Position numbers and translations under genes: made by a program. A stretch of DNA of 64,000 nt, from positions 48,467,053-48,531,052 of the forward strand of contig CM060732.1 in assembly GCA_030704615.1 (NCBI GenBank), written 5' to 3'. The notes under the pieces were generated by a model, which was not told the origin of the DNA, did not search any database, and worked only from the letters and a program-made list of their open reading frames with translations. Shown here in pieces: positions 1-11,529 of the stretch. The DNA comes from Takakia lepidozioides. Taxonomy: Eukaryota > Streptophyta > Takakiopsida > Takakiales > Takakiaceae. Each line of letters starts with the position of its first letter. Position 1 is the first letter of the stretch.

Positions 1-2957
1 CATTTCATGCACCAATTCCAGTGCCTCTGACAATCTCGAGAGGAGATTCAACAATGCAATAACCTCGTTCTGTTGCAAATCAAGCTGTGAACCACAAGGA
101 GGTAAGGGGTAAGTATGAGATAAAGATACAGTTTGTTTAACAGCTGAGTATATGGAGTCCAAATTTGGAAAAGAACTAAACTAGAACAAAATAAAGACCT
201 AAAGTAATATGTTCAAATCAGGGGCTATGCACACCCCACCCACATTGCATCCCATCCACCAGAAAACATCAACAGGTATGCATCAGCTCATCAACCCAGG
301 TTTAGCTGCAGCTGCTTACCAGGTGGCTAGACAAGTCATGGCCCTCAGACGAGAAGAGGATTTTAAGAGCAGTGCCAAGACCCAGTATTTGACAGAGACG
401 ACACCTCTCACAACCAATGCAATCCATCAATGCACTGTTGAGACCACCCATAACACCCACGTTATATCACTTTCACAGCCATAAAAACCCCTCTCTAGTC
501 ATTGGACAAACTAGAGATTTCCAATGAGCAGACATTGCCGTTGCCTGGAAAAGACAATTTCATTCAAAAATTTACATTCTTCAAGCATCTTTTCAATAAC
601 AAAGACTGATAAAGGTTGTACCTGATATTCCGAAAGTATTGCTGAATCTCATGCTTCAATTCAATGCCATCAGCACCACGCCACATTTGTGCCTCATCAA
701 ATGGCAGGGGGCAGGATGCACGGAGGCGCTGACTGCTGACCAATTGTGTCACGAGCGCCTGAGTTTCCTGGTCCTCTGTGACATTGCCAGTGCTATACTC
801 TGCTTCTGCCAGGTAGGCTTCTGCCTGTTCCACACCAACCACAATCAAACCTGCTTTCAACTAATGCTCTCAAACCAAGTGCCACTGCCAAGTTTCTAAT
901 TCAGAAGCAGAGGAATAAATCTCAATACCTCAGGGTGGTGGACTAGCAAAGCATTTGAAAGCTGCCACTGTATATGCAAGATAGCAGAAGTGCATTATCT
1001 CACCTTGGTTACAGCTCGCAATACAAAGAGAAATGTGAAATACAGATTCTGGACACGCTCAGGATATTTCAGCACACGCTCATACAGAAGTGCTGGATTC
1101 TGCCCCCACTGCAGACACAAACCTACATCCCCTTCATAAGCACTAGACTCCTCACCACACACCAAGTCCAATCAATTTTCTCTGCCACCAAGGAACAGCA
1201 TGCACCAAGATCATGATCAATGTTGGTCTAGAGTACCAAGAAAATAAGGTTACTCAAAGAGAATAATTACGTGCAGTACTACGATGTGCTGTGAGAAGAA
1301 CAGGCTTTGGCAAGTAGGTGTCCTCACATTTCCCTCCCACCTTTACTTCCTGGCACTGGTTTCTTTGCAGGACAGCTAAGCGCTAGGTCGTGAAAAATGT
1401 AAGCCTTGTCAGCCACTGGAGAAATCATTCAGGGACTTAACATCTCTTCTGCTTGTTTCTTAAAGACTCTTTCCCCTCTTCATGCCTATCCTATCCATTC
1501 CAATTGGGTGTGGAGTCTGCAGCCGCATAGACTACGCAGGCACCATCTATTGAATACCTCCGTTTATTGGTTGTACAAACCACGAACAATTCCTTGAAAC
1601 TGAACAACATGAAAAATCGATGAAAGCAGACAATGACAATTTAATTCAAACTGTTTGTGCAGAATTTCAGACCTGATCCTTGGCCTGATTGATCAGATAG
1701 TCTCCAGCAATGTGGCTTGTAATGGATGTATGTAAGCCTGATACAAGCCTGTAAAACACCTGTCTCTCTGTACACATGTCTCTCTCCCCATCTGCAATCA
1801 GCACAAGCAGAGTTGATAATCCAACTTCATGTGCAAATGTTCTGAGAGAACACCCAGTGTTGCCCCTGTATCAAGTGGTCCATTGTTGTGGAAGTTCCAA
1901 TATCACCCATAAATTGATTCACCCAGATCCAGATGTAGCATTGGCAGCCACCACACCGGGAAGATGGATATGGGCCTCAGTAAGTGTGATACTACCAAGC
2001 ATACCACTACTGGCAAACTTCACAGTTCTCAAAGCTACAGTGACATACTGGAACAGACACTTACTGCAGCATGTTCCAATAGTGATAGATTTTTCCAGTG
2101 ATTGGCATGAACTGAAGAGGGAGGAATTTCAAATTACGGAACATGTCTGTCATTTGAATTGAGTTTGGAAGAGGGGGAAGGCCTCTAAATAACTGACTTT
2201 GAGGTCCAGGGTGCAACAGTAACCTGTGAAGCAATTCTCCATGTATATGGCTTCCCATATTCTGCGAGCTGAGGGTCCTGTGTAGCCCGTGAACCTCTCC
2301 GGATTCAGCAATAAATTTACATATGTCATTTCTCCTGACAACCGAAAACCCACTCCTCAGCAACTCTCTACCCATGACGTATCTGAATGCTCTGCTACAA
2401 GATTTCTAGAGCAGGTCCAGAATCAGAATAAATCACACTACTGATGTGAGCTCTCAGAGACTGCAGTAGTCCCACTCTGCTGTCTCTCCATCCCCTTCCC
2501 CACCTTTTCTGCTCTACTGGAACCGGGCGCAGATTATATGCCCATGACATTACAGCAAGTCTAATGCTAACCTCTCTCTCCCTCTCCCTCTCTCTTTCCC
2601 CCAATGCTATTTCAGCCTGAAAGCTATCTTATTCTATCTTCTGCTTTGAAATGCAAAGGACACAAGCTGCTCAGAACAAAAACCAAGAAAATGACTTCAC
2701 AAAATTTGAATTCACCATTGTCTGTCTCGTCATCATTGGTCCAAGGATTGTCATTCTCAGTCCAACCTTGGAAGAATTTTCTATCTAGTGTGCGATCCAC
2801 AGCACCTTGAGGTTTGCCCTCTTGACACAGCAAATTATCTGGACTGAGGCCTTTTAAGGCCAATGGGAACTCGTGCTCTGGGCACTCACACACACTGCAG
2901 TCGCGGAGCTGGCACATGCCGTCATCAGGCCATCACACCACAGCCTCAGCCTGAGCT
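1..2957 (-). pseudogene. ERO1: ERO1-like endoplasmic reticulum thiol oxidase, 3' part, damaged
   Basis: ERO1 is a FAD enzyme of the ER lumen that reoxidises protein disulfide isomerase. Exons on the minus strand, each with GT/AG borders and matching phase, lie at 2716-~2957, 2224-2334, 1673-1791, 1004-1108, 622-824, 320-434 and 84 to the left edge. Seen in order: the shuttle Cys segment WPDDGMCQLRDC, then [67 protein letters not shown], the active-site CIGCERC, and GLGTALKILF. Two defects: the conserved stretch between LWCD and WPDDG is shortened by about 10 nt, which shifts the frame near 2930, and WGKL after CIGCERCRL is replaced by one Cys (9-nt loss near 390). No N-terminal exons were recognised upstream to 6.7 kb. 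Family identity is certain; a decayed copy is the best reading, but an unusual allele or assembly error is possible. Confidence 0.85.
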
Positions 2958-5585
2958 TCTTTCAAGACGCACAACATGCAAGCTTTCAAAGTATGAGTTA
3001 AATGATATAGCCTAAGCAAAATGTGTGCTTGTCTGGATTTTCATTCTCTGGAAGACACATGAGAACTGCACGGAGATCTCCAACTAGTCCCAGGTGACAA
3101 TACCTTGAAGTGGGGATTAATTTTGGTACTACTAGCAAGAGAACAATGGTCTATGTAGGGACTCCTATGCAAGTTGAGTAATGGTCTATGCTGATTGTAG
3201 TTATCTTTTGAGGACAACTCGCCTTTCTAATGTGGATACTGATGTCATGAGGTGTTAGGGTCGGCGACTCAAGAAGATGCAAAAGTGAGGCTGATTATGG
3301 ATAAAGATGTGGCCATTCATATAGATGTGTTCACTTTTCCAAGCCAAGGATTTGAAGCTAAAAAGGAACTATGTCCCTTATTATGTTATAGACATCTTTG
3401 TGTGAAACAATGTCGTGAATGAGCCTAGTGCGAAGCTATATTAAATCTAGTATAATTTTAGGTTCACAATTTACAAACAATTTGTAGTTGGACATACAAA
3501 CAGTACGAAGCATAATTGCTTCCAACGGTTTGTAAGCCATGCGTTGCCAAGCCTGTCCGCATCGAAAGTACTTGTCTCAACAATCCCACTACATGCTCAA
3601 AAACATTGGGTTTTATGACTTAGATCTATAATCATGAACAATACAAGAAGCAAACATAAGTTAGAAAGTAACAAATAATGGATCTCAAGGCGAACTTCAT
3701 TGTTTTAAGAGTTAAGGCAACGTAGGTCTGAAATCGATTAAAAAGTGGTGGAAAAAATAATTGCATTCGGCTTTCAGTTTCCAGATGTTTCACACATATC
3801 AACTTTCAAGTTCTTTATGAAAGTCCAAATCCATGGATTTAAACCCGGAACTCTACCGAAAAAGAACTTAGCTACCATGAAGCCACAAGATTAAATAATA
3901 ATAATAAGAAAAAAAATGCAAAACCATGAACATAATGCATGTATATATGCATATAAAATATTATTTTTCTAAAAGATATTAAATTAAATGTTTTTAAATG
4001 TTAAAAATTTTAAATTTTAAAAAATTTGGTTCCAAGGAAATACCAGCCCCAACAACTGGTCCTTGAGAGGGAAAATAAACCCCCTTCAGGGGGACGGAGC
4101 CCCAACGGGAAGACAATGAGAGACAATTGACAAATGTTTGAAACTCAGACCTACATGCACAAGATGTCTTGTCATCAAGACGGATTATTTAGTGATTAGA
4201 TTAGCTAAGCCGTACCCGGCCACTGAGACATGTCTCTGAAGATGCGGACTACCTTTAAAATATGTTAATATTACTGTTGCTTCAACTTTACTTACACAAG
4301 TAGCATATTCTCATGCAGACATGTAGACCCTGTTATGCATGATTTCCAATATTGAAATGACTCATTTGAACAAAATGGCCCATTTCAATTATGTAAACAG
4401 TGAGTTATAATTTCAATTTACATTCCCTAAACATGTCATGATAGATGCCATTTGTTTGAGCCATTTTGAGTTTGAAATCTATTACCAGATCCTGACCATG
4501 GACAAGACATTAATGTCTATTTCTTCTACTTAAGTTTGTAAGTTGAATTGAAACAAGGGCATGAATGCATTGCCAGGAACTTAGGTTGGAGTGGATTTGC
4601 TTACTTTTGTGATGAGCCCTTAAGGCAAGTTGGCCCAACGTGGGCCAGTGGGCTGACAATTTCACAAACTATGTTTCAGTTACTATTGGACTATTTTATA
4701 GTTACCACAAATTAGTGTTCACACATGACATTTGTGATTAAGCCCCTCTAGTGATTGGTTGACTCCATTGTTTGTCGATTTTAAGCTTTCTTTCTTCATC
4801 TGTCACAACTCGCAAGTTGGTGAAGGTTTGAACGAGTATTGTTTGGTTTTAAGATCACACCCAGATCTCTACCCCCATATCCCAGTCCTAGGACAAGACC
4901 TGACATGCCAGCTCTCAAAAAATGTCACTAAAGAGAACTTAGATCCTTAATTTGTCCCTCAAGCTGGGGTAGGGAAAATGCCATACAACTTGCACAGAAG
5001 AGCCACCAATAATCCGATGGAACAGGGGTATTTGATGTACAGTTTCTGTAGACATCATCCTCAAAGACACAATGTTGAACCCAGCACGTTATAAACTGCA
5101 GTCGTACAAGAGAGGAACTTCTTTTCTACCTTGTATTTGATTGCTGCCATGATTTTGCGTCTTAGATTTCACATTTGATTTTGGCTTGGGCATTCTTGCT
5201 TCCCATTTTGGGCAAAGCAAATCACCACCTGGCACACCCATACACTCTGCACAAAGACAACTTTTACAATGTTATTTGCTTCATACAAAGCATCGCATAT
5301 ATCTGCTGCTTGCCTCAGAAGTGGGGCCAATCACCAGAACTCGCAAGGGGGCAAAGAAGCTGATGGAAGGAGGGAGATTGATGTCAAACCAAGTTGGTAA
5401 GGAACCCTGCATTACTACATTTGAAGATGTATTTAAATATATGTCACTGTTAGCACCACCACCGACCATGCACAATTCTACAAACTGAAGCTCGTATCAT
5501 GTACAGACTTATGAAAATTGAGATAGAGGGTCATCTAGTAGTACCATCCACCATATGTTCTTCCTAAGCTACCTCTCAGACATAC
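2958..5585. other. AT-rich stretch without recognisable genes
   Basis: Only short open frames, none resembling a known family. The stretch 3895-4030 is very AT-rich, with AATAATAAT and poly-A runs. On the minus strand around 3835-3895 there is a weak tRNA-like pattern (GGTTTAAATCC) that could be an old SINE head. The missing N-terminal exons of the ERO1-like gene would be expected here, but I did not find the family's Cys-rich N-terminal motif. Confidence 0.4.
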
Positions 5586-5890
5586 CTGGAAAATACCAAT
5601 TCCGGCATGAATGGTCCCCTGCAGGCAACCAGCTGTTTGCCCTCCCCGCGCCCACATTTGAAACAAACACCCTTCATTCCACCACGGATCCCAATCTCAC
5701 CAATTAAAATTTCAATGGCTTCAACCATCTCTGCCTCCATCTTGCCTGCGACAGCCTCTATGACGTCCCGTAGACTCTTGCTGTTCTCAAGGTAAATGAG
5801 ATCACTGGGGTGATGTGCTGTGCTGTGATGCCACATGCTCCTCAAATATGGAGATGTTGACTGCCTTTTAAGACAACCAGCTGGATGTAC
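5586..5890 (-). CDS. possible internal exon of an unidentified gene
   Basis: About 101 codons stay open between a good acceptor (TTTCTAG at 5891-5897) and a good donor (CAG|GTATGT at 5585). The product is acidic and helical in the middle (KSLRDVIEAVAGKMEAEMVE) and then has a small Cys pair with basic residues (GVCFKCGRGEGKQLVACRG), which could be half of a zinc finger. I do not recognise the family and found no clear neighbouring exons. It lies on the same strand as the ERO1-like and LRR genes. It could be a relic exon or a chance open frame. Confidence 0.3.
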
Positions 5891-6758
5891 CTAGAAACAG
5901 AGTAAGAGAATATCTCGAATTTCAAATCATGGTGAGAGAGAAGAGCAGACAGATGGAGTAGCATTGCTCAAAAGGATTAAAGAGTACAAATGAAACTTGC
6001 ATTCCAGACTGAAAAGCTTAGAATGATGCACCTCCTCAAAGAACAATTGTTTGTGCAGCCTCGCACAATCTATCTGAGCAACCTTATCGCGTGATCTACA
6101 ATCTTCATCTATGCAAGCTCGAGCTCAAAGTTTGTATGTATCAGTAGCCTATGGGCCATAGCTGTGCCCTCACAATCAATCTGTATCACCTCGATGCTTA
6201 AGAAACTTGGGTGATCTAATCTACTCTTTCCAGGCCTGGGAAACACTACTCTCAAATCAATGTACTAAACTCTGTGCTAAGAAAGTAGCTCGGTTGTTGC
6301 TTCATCGCAGAATGGCACTCTGGGGAGAGAAGATTCCAATACAATGCCTTCCTTGCAACTGCTGTATGGGAGAAGGCAAAGGAGAGACCCAGCTTCCCTC
6401 CACTTGCCAAGTTATTGAACAACACTGAAAGAATTAGTTGACTCTCTCTGCATCTCTCATGTCACAGAAAACTAAGAGCCTTCAATCAACTCGCTGGCAT
6501 CCTCCGAGGATGTGCTCGTCTCAGCTTCTCACACCTTATAAGCAATAGGCTGCATCCAAGAACAATCTCCTCATGGCATTCCCGGATCCCGTATAACTTT
6601 CAATTAAGCTTCTAACACCTACATTTGTAACCTCGTGGCTGCAGTGGTTCGCAATACCAGGACTGGCAAGCGTGGGGGCGCGCTAATAATCTTGAGGAAC
6701 CAGCTAACTTAAAAGCTGCACCAGGAAAGTGGGAGGCCTCGGCTATGGCATGGGTGTC
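5891..6758. other. intergenic, downstream of the LRR gene
   Basis: No coding sequence recognised. It should contain the 3' untranslated region of the minus-strand LRR gene. No repeats of note. Confidence 0.4.
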
Positions 6759-8420
6759 CTAGTCCCGGGACCCGAACCAGCGGCAGCAACAATAGACAAT
6801 GCCGGCTACCACAGCCAAGGCCCCAAACACGGAGAAAACCACCACGACGGCCTTGGGCTTCTTCTTATGCTTTCCCCCAGATGCTCCCGTCTCTGGACTC
6901 GCTGCCTGGTCGGGTGCAAGAGTGGGAGATAGATAGTTCGGCGATGGAGAGGGGGCAACAAGGCCACAAGGAGGGAGTCCAAGGGCTACTTTTGCAGAGG
7001 TAAGAGTGTTGTTGTAGCAGAGATCTGGATTGCCATCGATTCTGAAGGTCTTGAGCTGCTTTATGAACAGATCTGTGAAAGGAATGGCCCCTGAGAGTGA
7101 ATTGTTCCGCAAATCCAGATATTCAAGAGGCATTAAGCCGACTGCGTCTGGGATTGTGTCGTTGAGTCTGTTGAAGCTAAGATCCAAGTGGGTGAGGGAC
7201 GCCAATTTTGCAAGGCTTGAAGGGATGCGCCCCTCGATCAAATTTCCACTCAATGAAAGCGTCTGCAGGTTTACCAGATCTCCCAACGTGTTTGACATAT
7301 GGCCGCTCAGCCTGTTGGCGCTCAAGTCCAGGCGTTCCAGAGAAGTGAGATGGGAAATGGCCAACGGAATCGTACCAGTGAGGTCATTGTTGGCCAGGTC
7401 CACGACCTTAATTTTCTTGGATGGCCAGCTTGTAGGGAGTGGCCCTGTAAGATTCGTACTTTGCATGGTGAACTGTTGCAGACTGTTCAGGTTGGACACT
7501 ATGACATCCAAACTGCTTGCATGCACCTGGACATCGAGTACTGTCAGCTCCTCCACATTGTGCATCCTACCCAGCCACCACCCAGGAAGCCCTTGGGCAG
7601 TCTTATGTGTGGCAGTGGGCCCGAGGCTGGCGGTGCAGCTGAAGGAAGTGAGCGAATCTGCGAGCAGCTGCGGCATTGGCACCGTACTCATTGGGCAGTC
7701 ATAGAAAGACAACGAGTGCAATGTGGAGAGACTAGCGAGGGCAGTCTGAGTCAGAACCGCGGTAGGTGGGCAGTTTTGCAGGGAGAGACCCAGCACATGT
7801 TGCACCGTCTTGCCGTTATCGCATTGCAACACAGTCGTGGGTTGGGTGCTGCAAGCATCGGCCCCCACTACCAAGCCCAGTGATCTCAATGCTGCCACTT
7901 GCTTAGGGTCCAGGGTGATATTGCTGATGGGCAGCGCCGCGGGAGGCAACACTGCTGGTGAAGCTGGAGATACTGCAGGTGACGCCACGGTAGGCGAAGG
8001 GGCCGCCGGGGGGAGAGCTGGAGCTGGTGACGATCGAGGCGAAGCGGCGGGAGTGGGAGTTGCAGGAGCCACAGCTGGTGCGGGTGCTTTGGGCTTCACA
8101 GTGGGAGCTACCGCAGGGACGAGATGTGGTGGTGGAGAGGCCACAGGCGCCTTGACGGGTGCAATGGTGACAGGAGCTGCAGGAGTGAGAGCTGGCGCTG
8201 GGGCGGGCTTAGCGGGCACAGGGGCGAGAGGAGTTGAGGGAGACAAAACTGGGGCCACCTTTGCAGCCGCTGCTGGAGCTTTGGCTGGAGCAACCGCTGC
8301 CGTCGACGCAGGCCAAACTTGTGCATGCACCAGCAGCATCACCAACACCAACCCTTCCACTCCTAACATCCTCTTTCTCTGCCTGCTCTGTCTTCGCCTA
8401 TCTGTTATAATCGAATCCAT
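6759..8420 (-). CDS. LRR receptor-like membrane protein with Pro/Ala-rich (AGP-like) ectodomain
   Basis: Intronless frame of 553 residues starting at ATG 8420; an in-frame ATG at 8369 gives a more typical signal peptide start (MLGVEGLVLVMLLVHAQVW). Residues ~40-165 are an arabinogalactan/extensin-like stretch of AP, PA, SP and PAP repeats, likely hydroxyproline-glycosylated. Then a Cys-containing cap (~165-230), about five plant-type LRRs (~285-445; LxxLxLSxNxxxGxIP pattern), a closing Cys pair (NPDLCYN...PPCG), a Ser/Pro spacer with a basic GGKHKKKPKA, one membrane helix (VVVVFSVFGALAVVAGIVYC) and a ~10-residue CCCRWFGSRD tail. There is no kinase domain, so it would act as an LRR receptor-like protein or wall-linked scaffold at the plasma membrane, probably needing a partner to signal. 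CCC next to the membrane may be acylated (inference). Reading frame intact and GC-rich; clearly a real gene, function unknown. Confidence 0.88.
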   Translation of the reverse strand: MDSIITDRRRQSRQRKRMLGVEGLVLVMLLVHAQVWPASTAAVAPAKAPAAAAKVAPVLSPSTPLAPVPAKPAPAPALTPAAPVTIAPVKAPVASPPPHLVPAVAPTVKPKAPAPAVAPATPTPAASPRSSPAPALPPAAPSPTVASPAVSPASPAVLPPAALPISNITLDPKQVAALRSLGLVVGADACSTQPTTVLQCDNGKTVQHVLGLSLQNCPPTAVLTQTALASLSTLHSLSFYDCPMSTVPMPQLLADSLTSFSCTASLGPTATHKTAQGLPGWWLGRMHNVEELTVLDVQVHASSLDVIVSNLNSLQQFTMQSTNLTGPLPTSWPSKKIKVVDLANNDLTGTIPLAISHLTSLERLDLSANRLSGHMSNTLGDLVNLQTLSLSGNLIEGRIPSSLAKLASLTHLDLSFNRLNDTIPDAVGLMPLEYLDLRNNSLSGAIPFTDLFIKQLKTFRIDGNPDLCYNNTLTSAKVALGLPPCGLVAPSPSPNYLSPTLAPDQAASPETGASGGKHKKKPKAVVVVFSVFGALAVVAGIVYCCCRWFGSRD

Positions 8421-9289
8421 CTTGCGTCAATCCACCGAGTAGCAACTCCCGACTTACCAACTCCAACAGAGCAAAATAACAATGCACCTGGCTTGGCTTG
8501 GCTTAGCTTGAGATCGATTCCCTTGGTGAGGCTCAGCAGCATAAGTTGATCAGAGCCAGATTAGCTCCCTGAGAACTCACAAACCCAGCTGGGGAGCTGA
8601 CTACCTCACCCGTACTACGTACACGATTGGACTCGCAACTGCACCTCCCATGCCTACATGAGCCTCCTCTCTTCAAAAGCCCGCCGTCAGAGATCAGTTG
8701 AAAGTCCGAAAGAAAGAACACCCAGCTAGATCTCAAGAACCCACAAACCTCCAAGTCAAGGAGAGCTGCAGAGGGAAGACGGCACGAGCCCAGAGAGTGC
8801 AGAGCAAGGTCAGTCTCGCAGCTGGCGTAATAGCAGGAGCCACCATCTACGTACTTTTCATCTTTCGTGTGTTAATCCATCACCTTTACATCCCTCTTCT
8901 CCGACCCCCGGTAGCCCCTCCTGCAGCCAGGCAAGCTCCTTGAGTCCTTGGGCGGCACCCAAGGGGAGGATGAAGGCAGCTCACAAAAATAATCAGTGGA
9001 GGCTAAAGAGACAAAAGCAGCATTGAATGCGGCGCTGTGAATGCAGGATCATTCCGTTGCGCTCTGTGCCTCCACTCAGCGAGGCTGCATAAGTGCAGAC
9101 CTCCACTGGGGCCCCCAATCAAACTCTTGCATCAGTTTGCCTCATCTCACTGCTCACTGCCTGCCTCTGCTACCCCTCCCCCTCTCACTGGCCATGGAAA
9201 TAGGCACACTGTCGGAACAGGTCAGCCCACGTGCATCTTTTCCTTTTTTCAATCTAATTAAAATTAGTTTTTGTTTTTTGCAGAACAGG
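8421..9289. other. upstream region of the LRR gene
   Basis: No coding sequence recognised. This should hold the promoter and 5' untranslated region of the minus-strand LRR gene. Short open frames here have no family features. Confidence 0.4.
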
Positions 9290-9430
9290 GGAAAGACTTT
9301 GTTTTGCTTCTTTTTCTTTTTCTTTTCTTTTTTTTCAAAGGGGAACACCTGGGAGCGACAGCTCACAAATCAGGGTGAGATCTCTCAGGAGAAAATAAGC
9401 TCTTTCACAGTACTGTAGTTAAGGAAGGCT
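9290..9430 (-). mobile_element. SINE family A, 3' part
   Basis: On the minus strand it reads as the distal part of the element whose full copy lies at 11050-11310. Shared words are GAGAAAATAA..CTCTTTCA.AGTA and GAGCRACNGCTCACAAATCAGG, ending in an A-rich tail (T-rich on the plus strand, 9270-9340). The tRNA-like head is missing here. Confidence 0.6.
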
Positions 9431-9716
9431 GATCCGGCACTAAATAATTAGAAATGAATCTGCCTAATAATTATGTGAAAATTTAGGAAAAACTGCCGAA
9501 ATTCCAGAAACTTTATAAAAAAATTCCTAAAATCTCAAACAAACTCCAAATATCAAATCTCCAAATGCATGTTTCAAGGCATAAAGCTCTAGGAAAATAT
9601 TTTCCTTGGCTCTGAGAAATCCTAGAATAATTGGCCGAACAATCACTGCATTTGATGATTGACCAGATGCTCTCATGGCTCTTAACAACCCATATAATTT
9701 TTATTTTCTTTTGTAC

Positions 9717-9815
9717 CATACCACACCCGTTAGTAGCAAGATTTGACCCCAGAATCATCTGGGTGGCACTCTGTGCATTTAACCATCTGAGCTACTGACT
9801 TTGGTACATAATTCT
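9717..9815 (-). mobile_element. SINE family A, tRNA-like head fragment
   Basis: Minus-strand sequence resembles a tRNA gene head: GTAGCTCAGATGG-like A box and GGGTCAAATC B box, followed by the family word CGGGTGTGGTATGG. Same head as the full copy at 11050-11310 but diverged. Confidence 0.6.
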
Positions 9816-9960
9816 CTTACCACATCTGGTACAGTAGATAGAGCAAGTTCACTGTCACGTTACTTAAAATCTCCTCCTGGCATTGCCGTAAAATCTAGAA
9901 ATTTCCTTAAGTTGTGCAGGAGTGTTTTGTTGTAAAGTAAATAAATGTTGGGCACTTCAG

Positions 9961-10101
9961 CGCCGGATCCGCCTTCCCAGTAGGGTAACCGTGCCATGGA
10001 GGCTGTGAAATGGGACACCGCCCAAGGGAAGGGGGAGAAGAGTATACCACCCGTCAAGTAGCAAGATTTGACCCCAGAATCATCTCGGTGGCACTCAGTG
10101 C
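9961..10101 (-). mobile_element. SINE family A, middle and partial head
   Basis: Contains the family body GGGACACCGCCCAAGGGAAG and ATACCACCCGTC, next to the B-box-like GGGGTCAAATCTTGC on the minus strand. A 10-bp inverted repeat (CACTGTTGGT at 10103-10112, ACCAACAGTG at 10146-10155) directly adjoins it. Confidence 0.6.
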
Positions 10102-10845
10102 ACACTGTTGGTTTCTTTTTTGGCTCTCTTCTATAGAGAGAGACTACCAACAGTGGACAACCGTTTAGGCATTTTTGCGCCTAATAATAAATTCAATCAA
10201 TTAGCAAATTAGGCACGTTTTGAAAACCATTTCTCACATTAGGCATCTTTTTTCTTTTTTTTTGATAGAAGCCCGGGATGAAGCTTATTGATGATTATTG
10301 AAGAGAAAAAAATTAAAACCCTTGATTGCCCGAAGGCGGCCATAAGGCATTTACCGTGCTTGATGGCATCTTCATGCTATAATTTTTAGAATTAGGCACA
10401 TGAGAAGAGAAAACATTTATTCTCTTAAGAATAAAATTACAAAATAGACACCCAATGCCCATGGGCCCTTCCAAGCTCCTTCCACTCTCCAGCTACCTTT
10501 CATGGAGAGATCATGGCCATTAGCGAGGAGGATGAATATGATGACATTGTTGAGTCCATGCAAGGGCCTTTCAAAGTTACATGGAGCTCTCGCAACTAGA
10601 TTGCGATTTGTAGGAAGTTATTTCCGCACGCATATATTTGTATTGATTTTTGTTCAATGAAATCTTGATCTTATTACAAATAACATGAGAAGAGGCTTGC
10701 AAGTTTTTTGCTGGAATATTTGGGCATTAGGCACTTTTGTCCCATAGTTTCCGAACAATTAGGCCAAAATCTGAAAAAATCACAAAATTGGTTAGGCACT
10801 TTCATTTTGAATTAATTATCGCCTACACTGTTGTCCAAGGGACGG

Positions 10846-10997
10846 TATGCAACATGTTGAAGTCAATGGAGAAAATGTGGTCAAAGAACCTTACACAGTG
10901 TCAAGACTCCCATTGGTATGTTGTGCTGAGTCATGCCCCCTATTATTCTGACTTCCCCTTATGTTTTTGCCAAAGCAAGAGAGCCCATTGCCCTTTC
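10846..10997 (+). repeat. diverged direct repeat, copy 1
   Basis: About 150 bp running from TATGCAACATGTTGAAGTCAA to AAGAGAGCCCATTGCC; pairs with 11776-11928. Both copies can be read as MLKSxEKMWSxxLTxCQxS, so the unit may be a scrap of old coding sequence, but no family was recognised. Confidence 0.7.
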
Positions 10998-11049
10998 AGG
11001 CTTGTGATATTTTAGGGAAAGGGAGGAACCTTGGAACTTTTGTTTTTTA

Positions 11050-11310
11050 TTTTATTTTATTTTTTCTTGAGGGCAAATACCAAGGAGCAACCGCTCACAA
11101 ATCAGGCCCTTTAATTACAGTGAGAGGAGAAAATAACCTCTTTCATAGTAGCCTAACCTCGCCATGAGGCGCCGAGCACAAGGCTCTAGGGACACCGCCC
11201 AAGGGAAGGGGAGAAGATTATACCACACCCGTCGAGGTCGCAGGATTTGAACCCATAATCACCTGGGTCACACACTTAGTGCTCTATCCAACTGAGCTAC
11301 CAGCTGGTAC
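11050..11310 (-). mobile_element. SINE family A, full-length copy
   Basis: Read on the minus strand: tRNA-like head from 11310 with RNA polymerase III A box TAGCTCAGTTGG and B box GGTTCAAATCC at tRNA-like spacing, a ~150-bp tRNA-unrelated body (CCCTTCCCTTGGGCGGTGTC, GAGCGGTTGCTCC), and an A-rich tail (TAAAATAAAATAAAA). A candidate target duplication TTGTTTTTTA sits at 11040-11049 and 11311-11320. Length ~261 bp fits a SINE. It would be transcribed by Pol III and mobilised by a LINE (family knowledge). Confidence 0.78.
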
Positions 11311-11529
11311 TTGTTTTTTAAATTAAATTAAAAAAAAAAGTTTTCGAATTTTGAAATGGAGAAATCTGTGTTTATTCATCCGTTTTTTTAATGAGCAATG
11401 GAAGATTGTTCATGTGTCAGAGTGAGTGTGGTGCATTGAATTCACAACCCGTATCTAATGGGGTGGTGTATATACGATAGTTAATGCACACTAATGTACT
11501 GTTGGAAACTGGAGAAATCACATTCCACA

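Noticed and set aside
209-484. 91-codon plus-strand frame at the left edge
   Set aside because: It lies opposite the ERO1-like exon at 320-434 that carries CIGCERC, and has no family features.
7030-8442. Long open frames on the plus strand opposite the LRR gene (up to 224 codons)
   Set aside because: They mirror GC-rich, Pro/Ala-repeat coding sequence on the minus strand; the minus frame has signal peptide, LRRs and a membrane helix, the plus frames have none.
11216-11310. Functional tRNA gene on the minus strand
   Set aside because: A and B boxes are present but the acceptor stem does not pair and it is joined to a SINE body with an A-rich tail.
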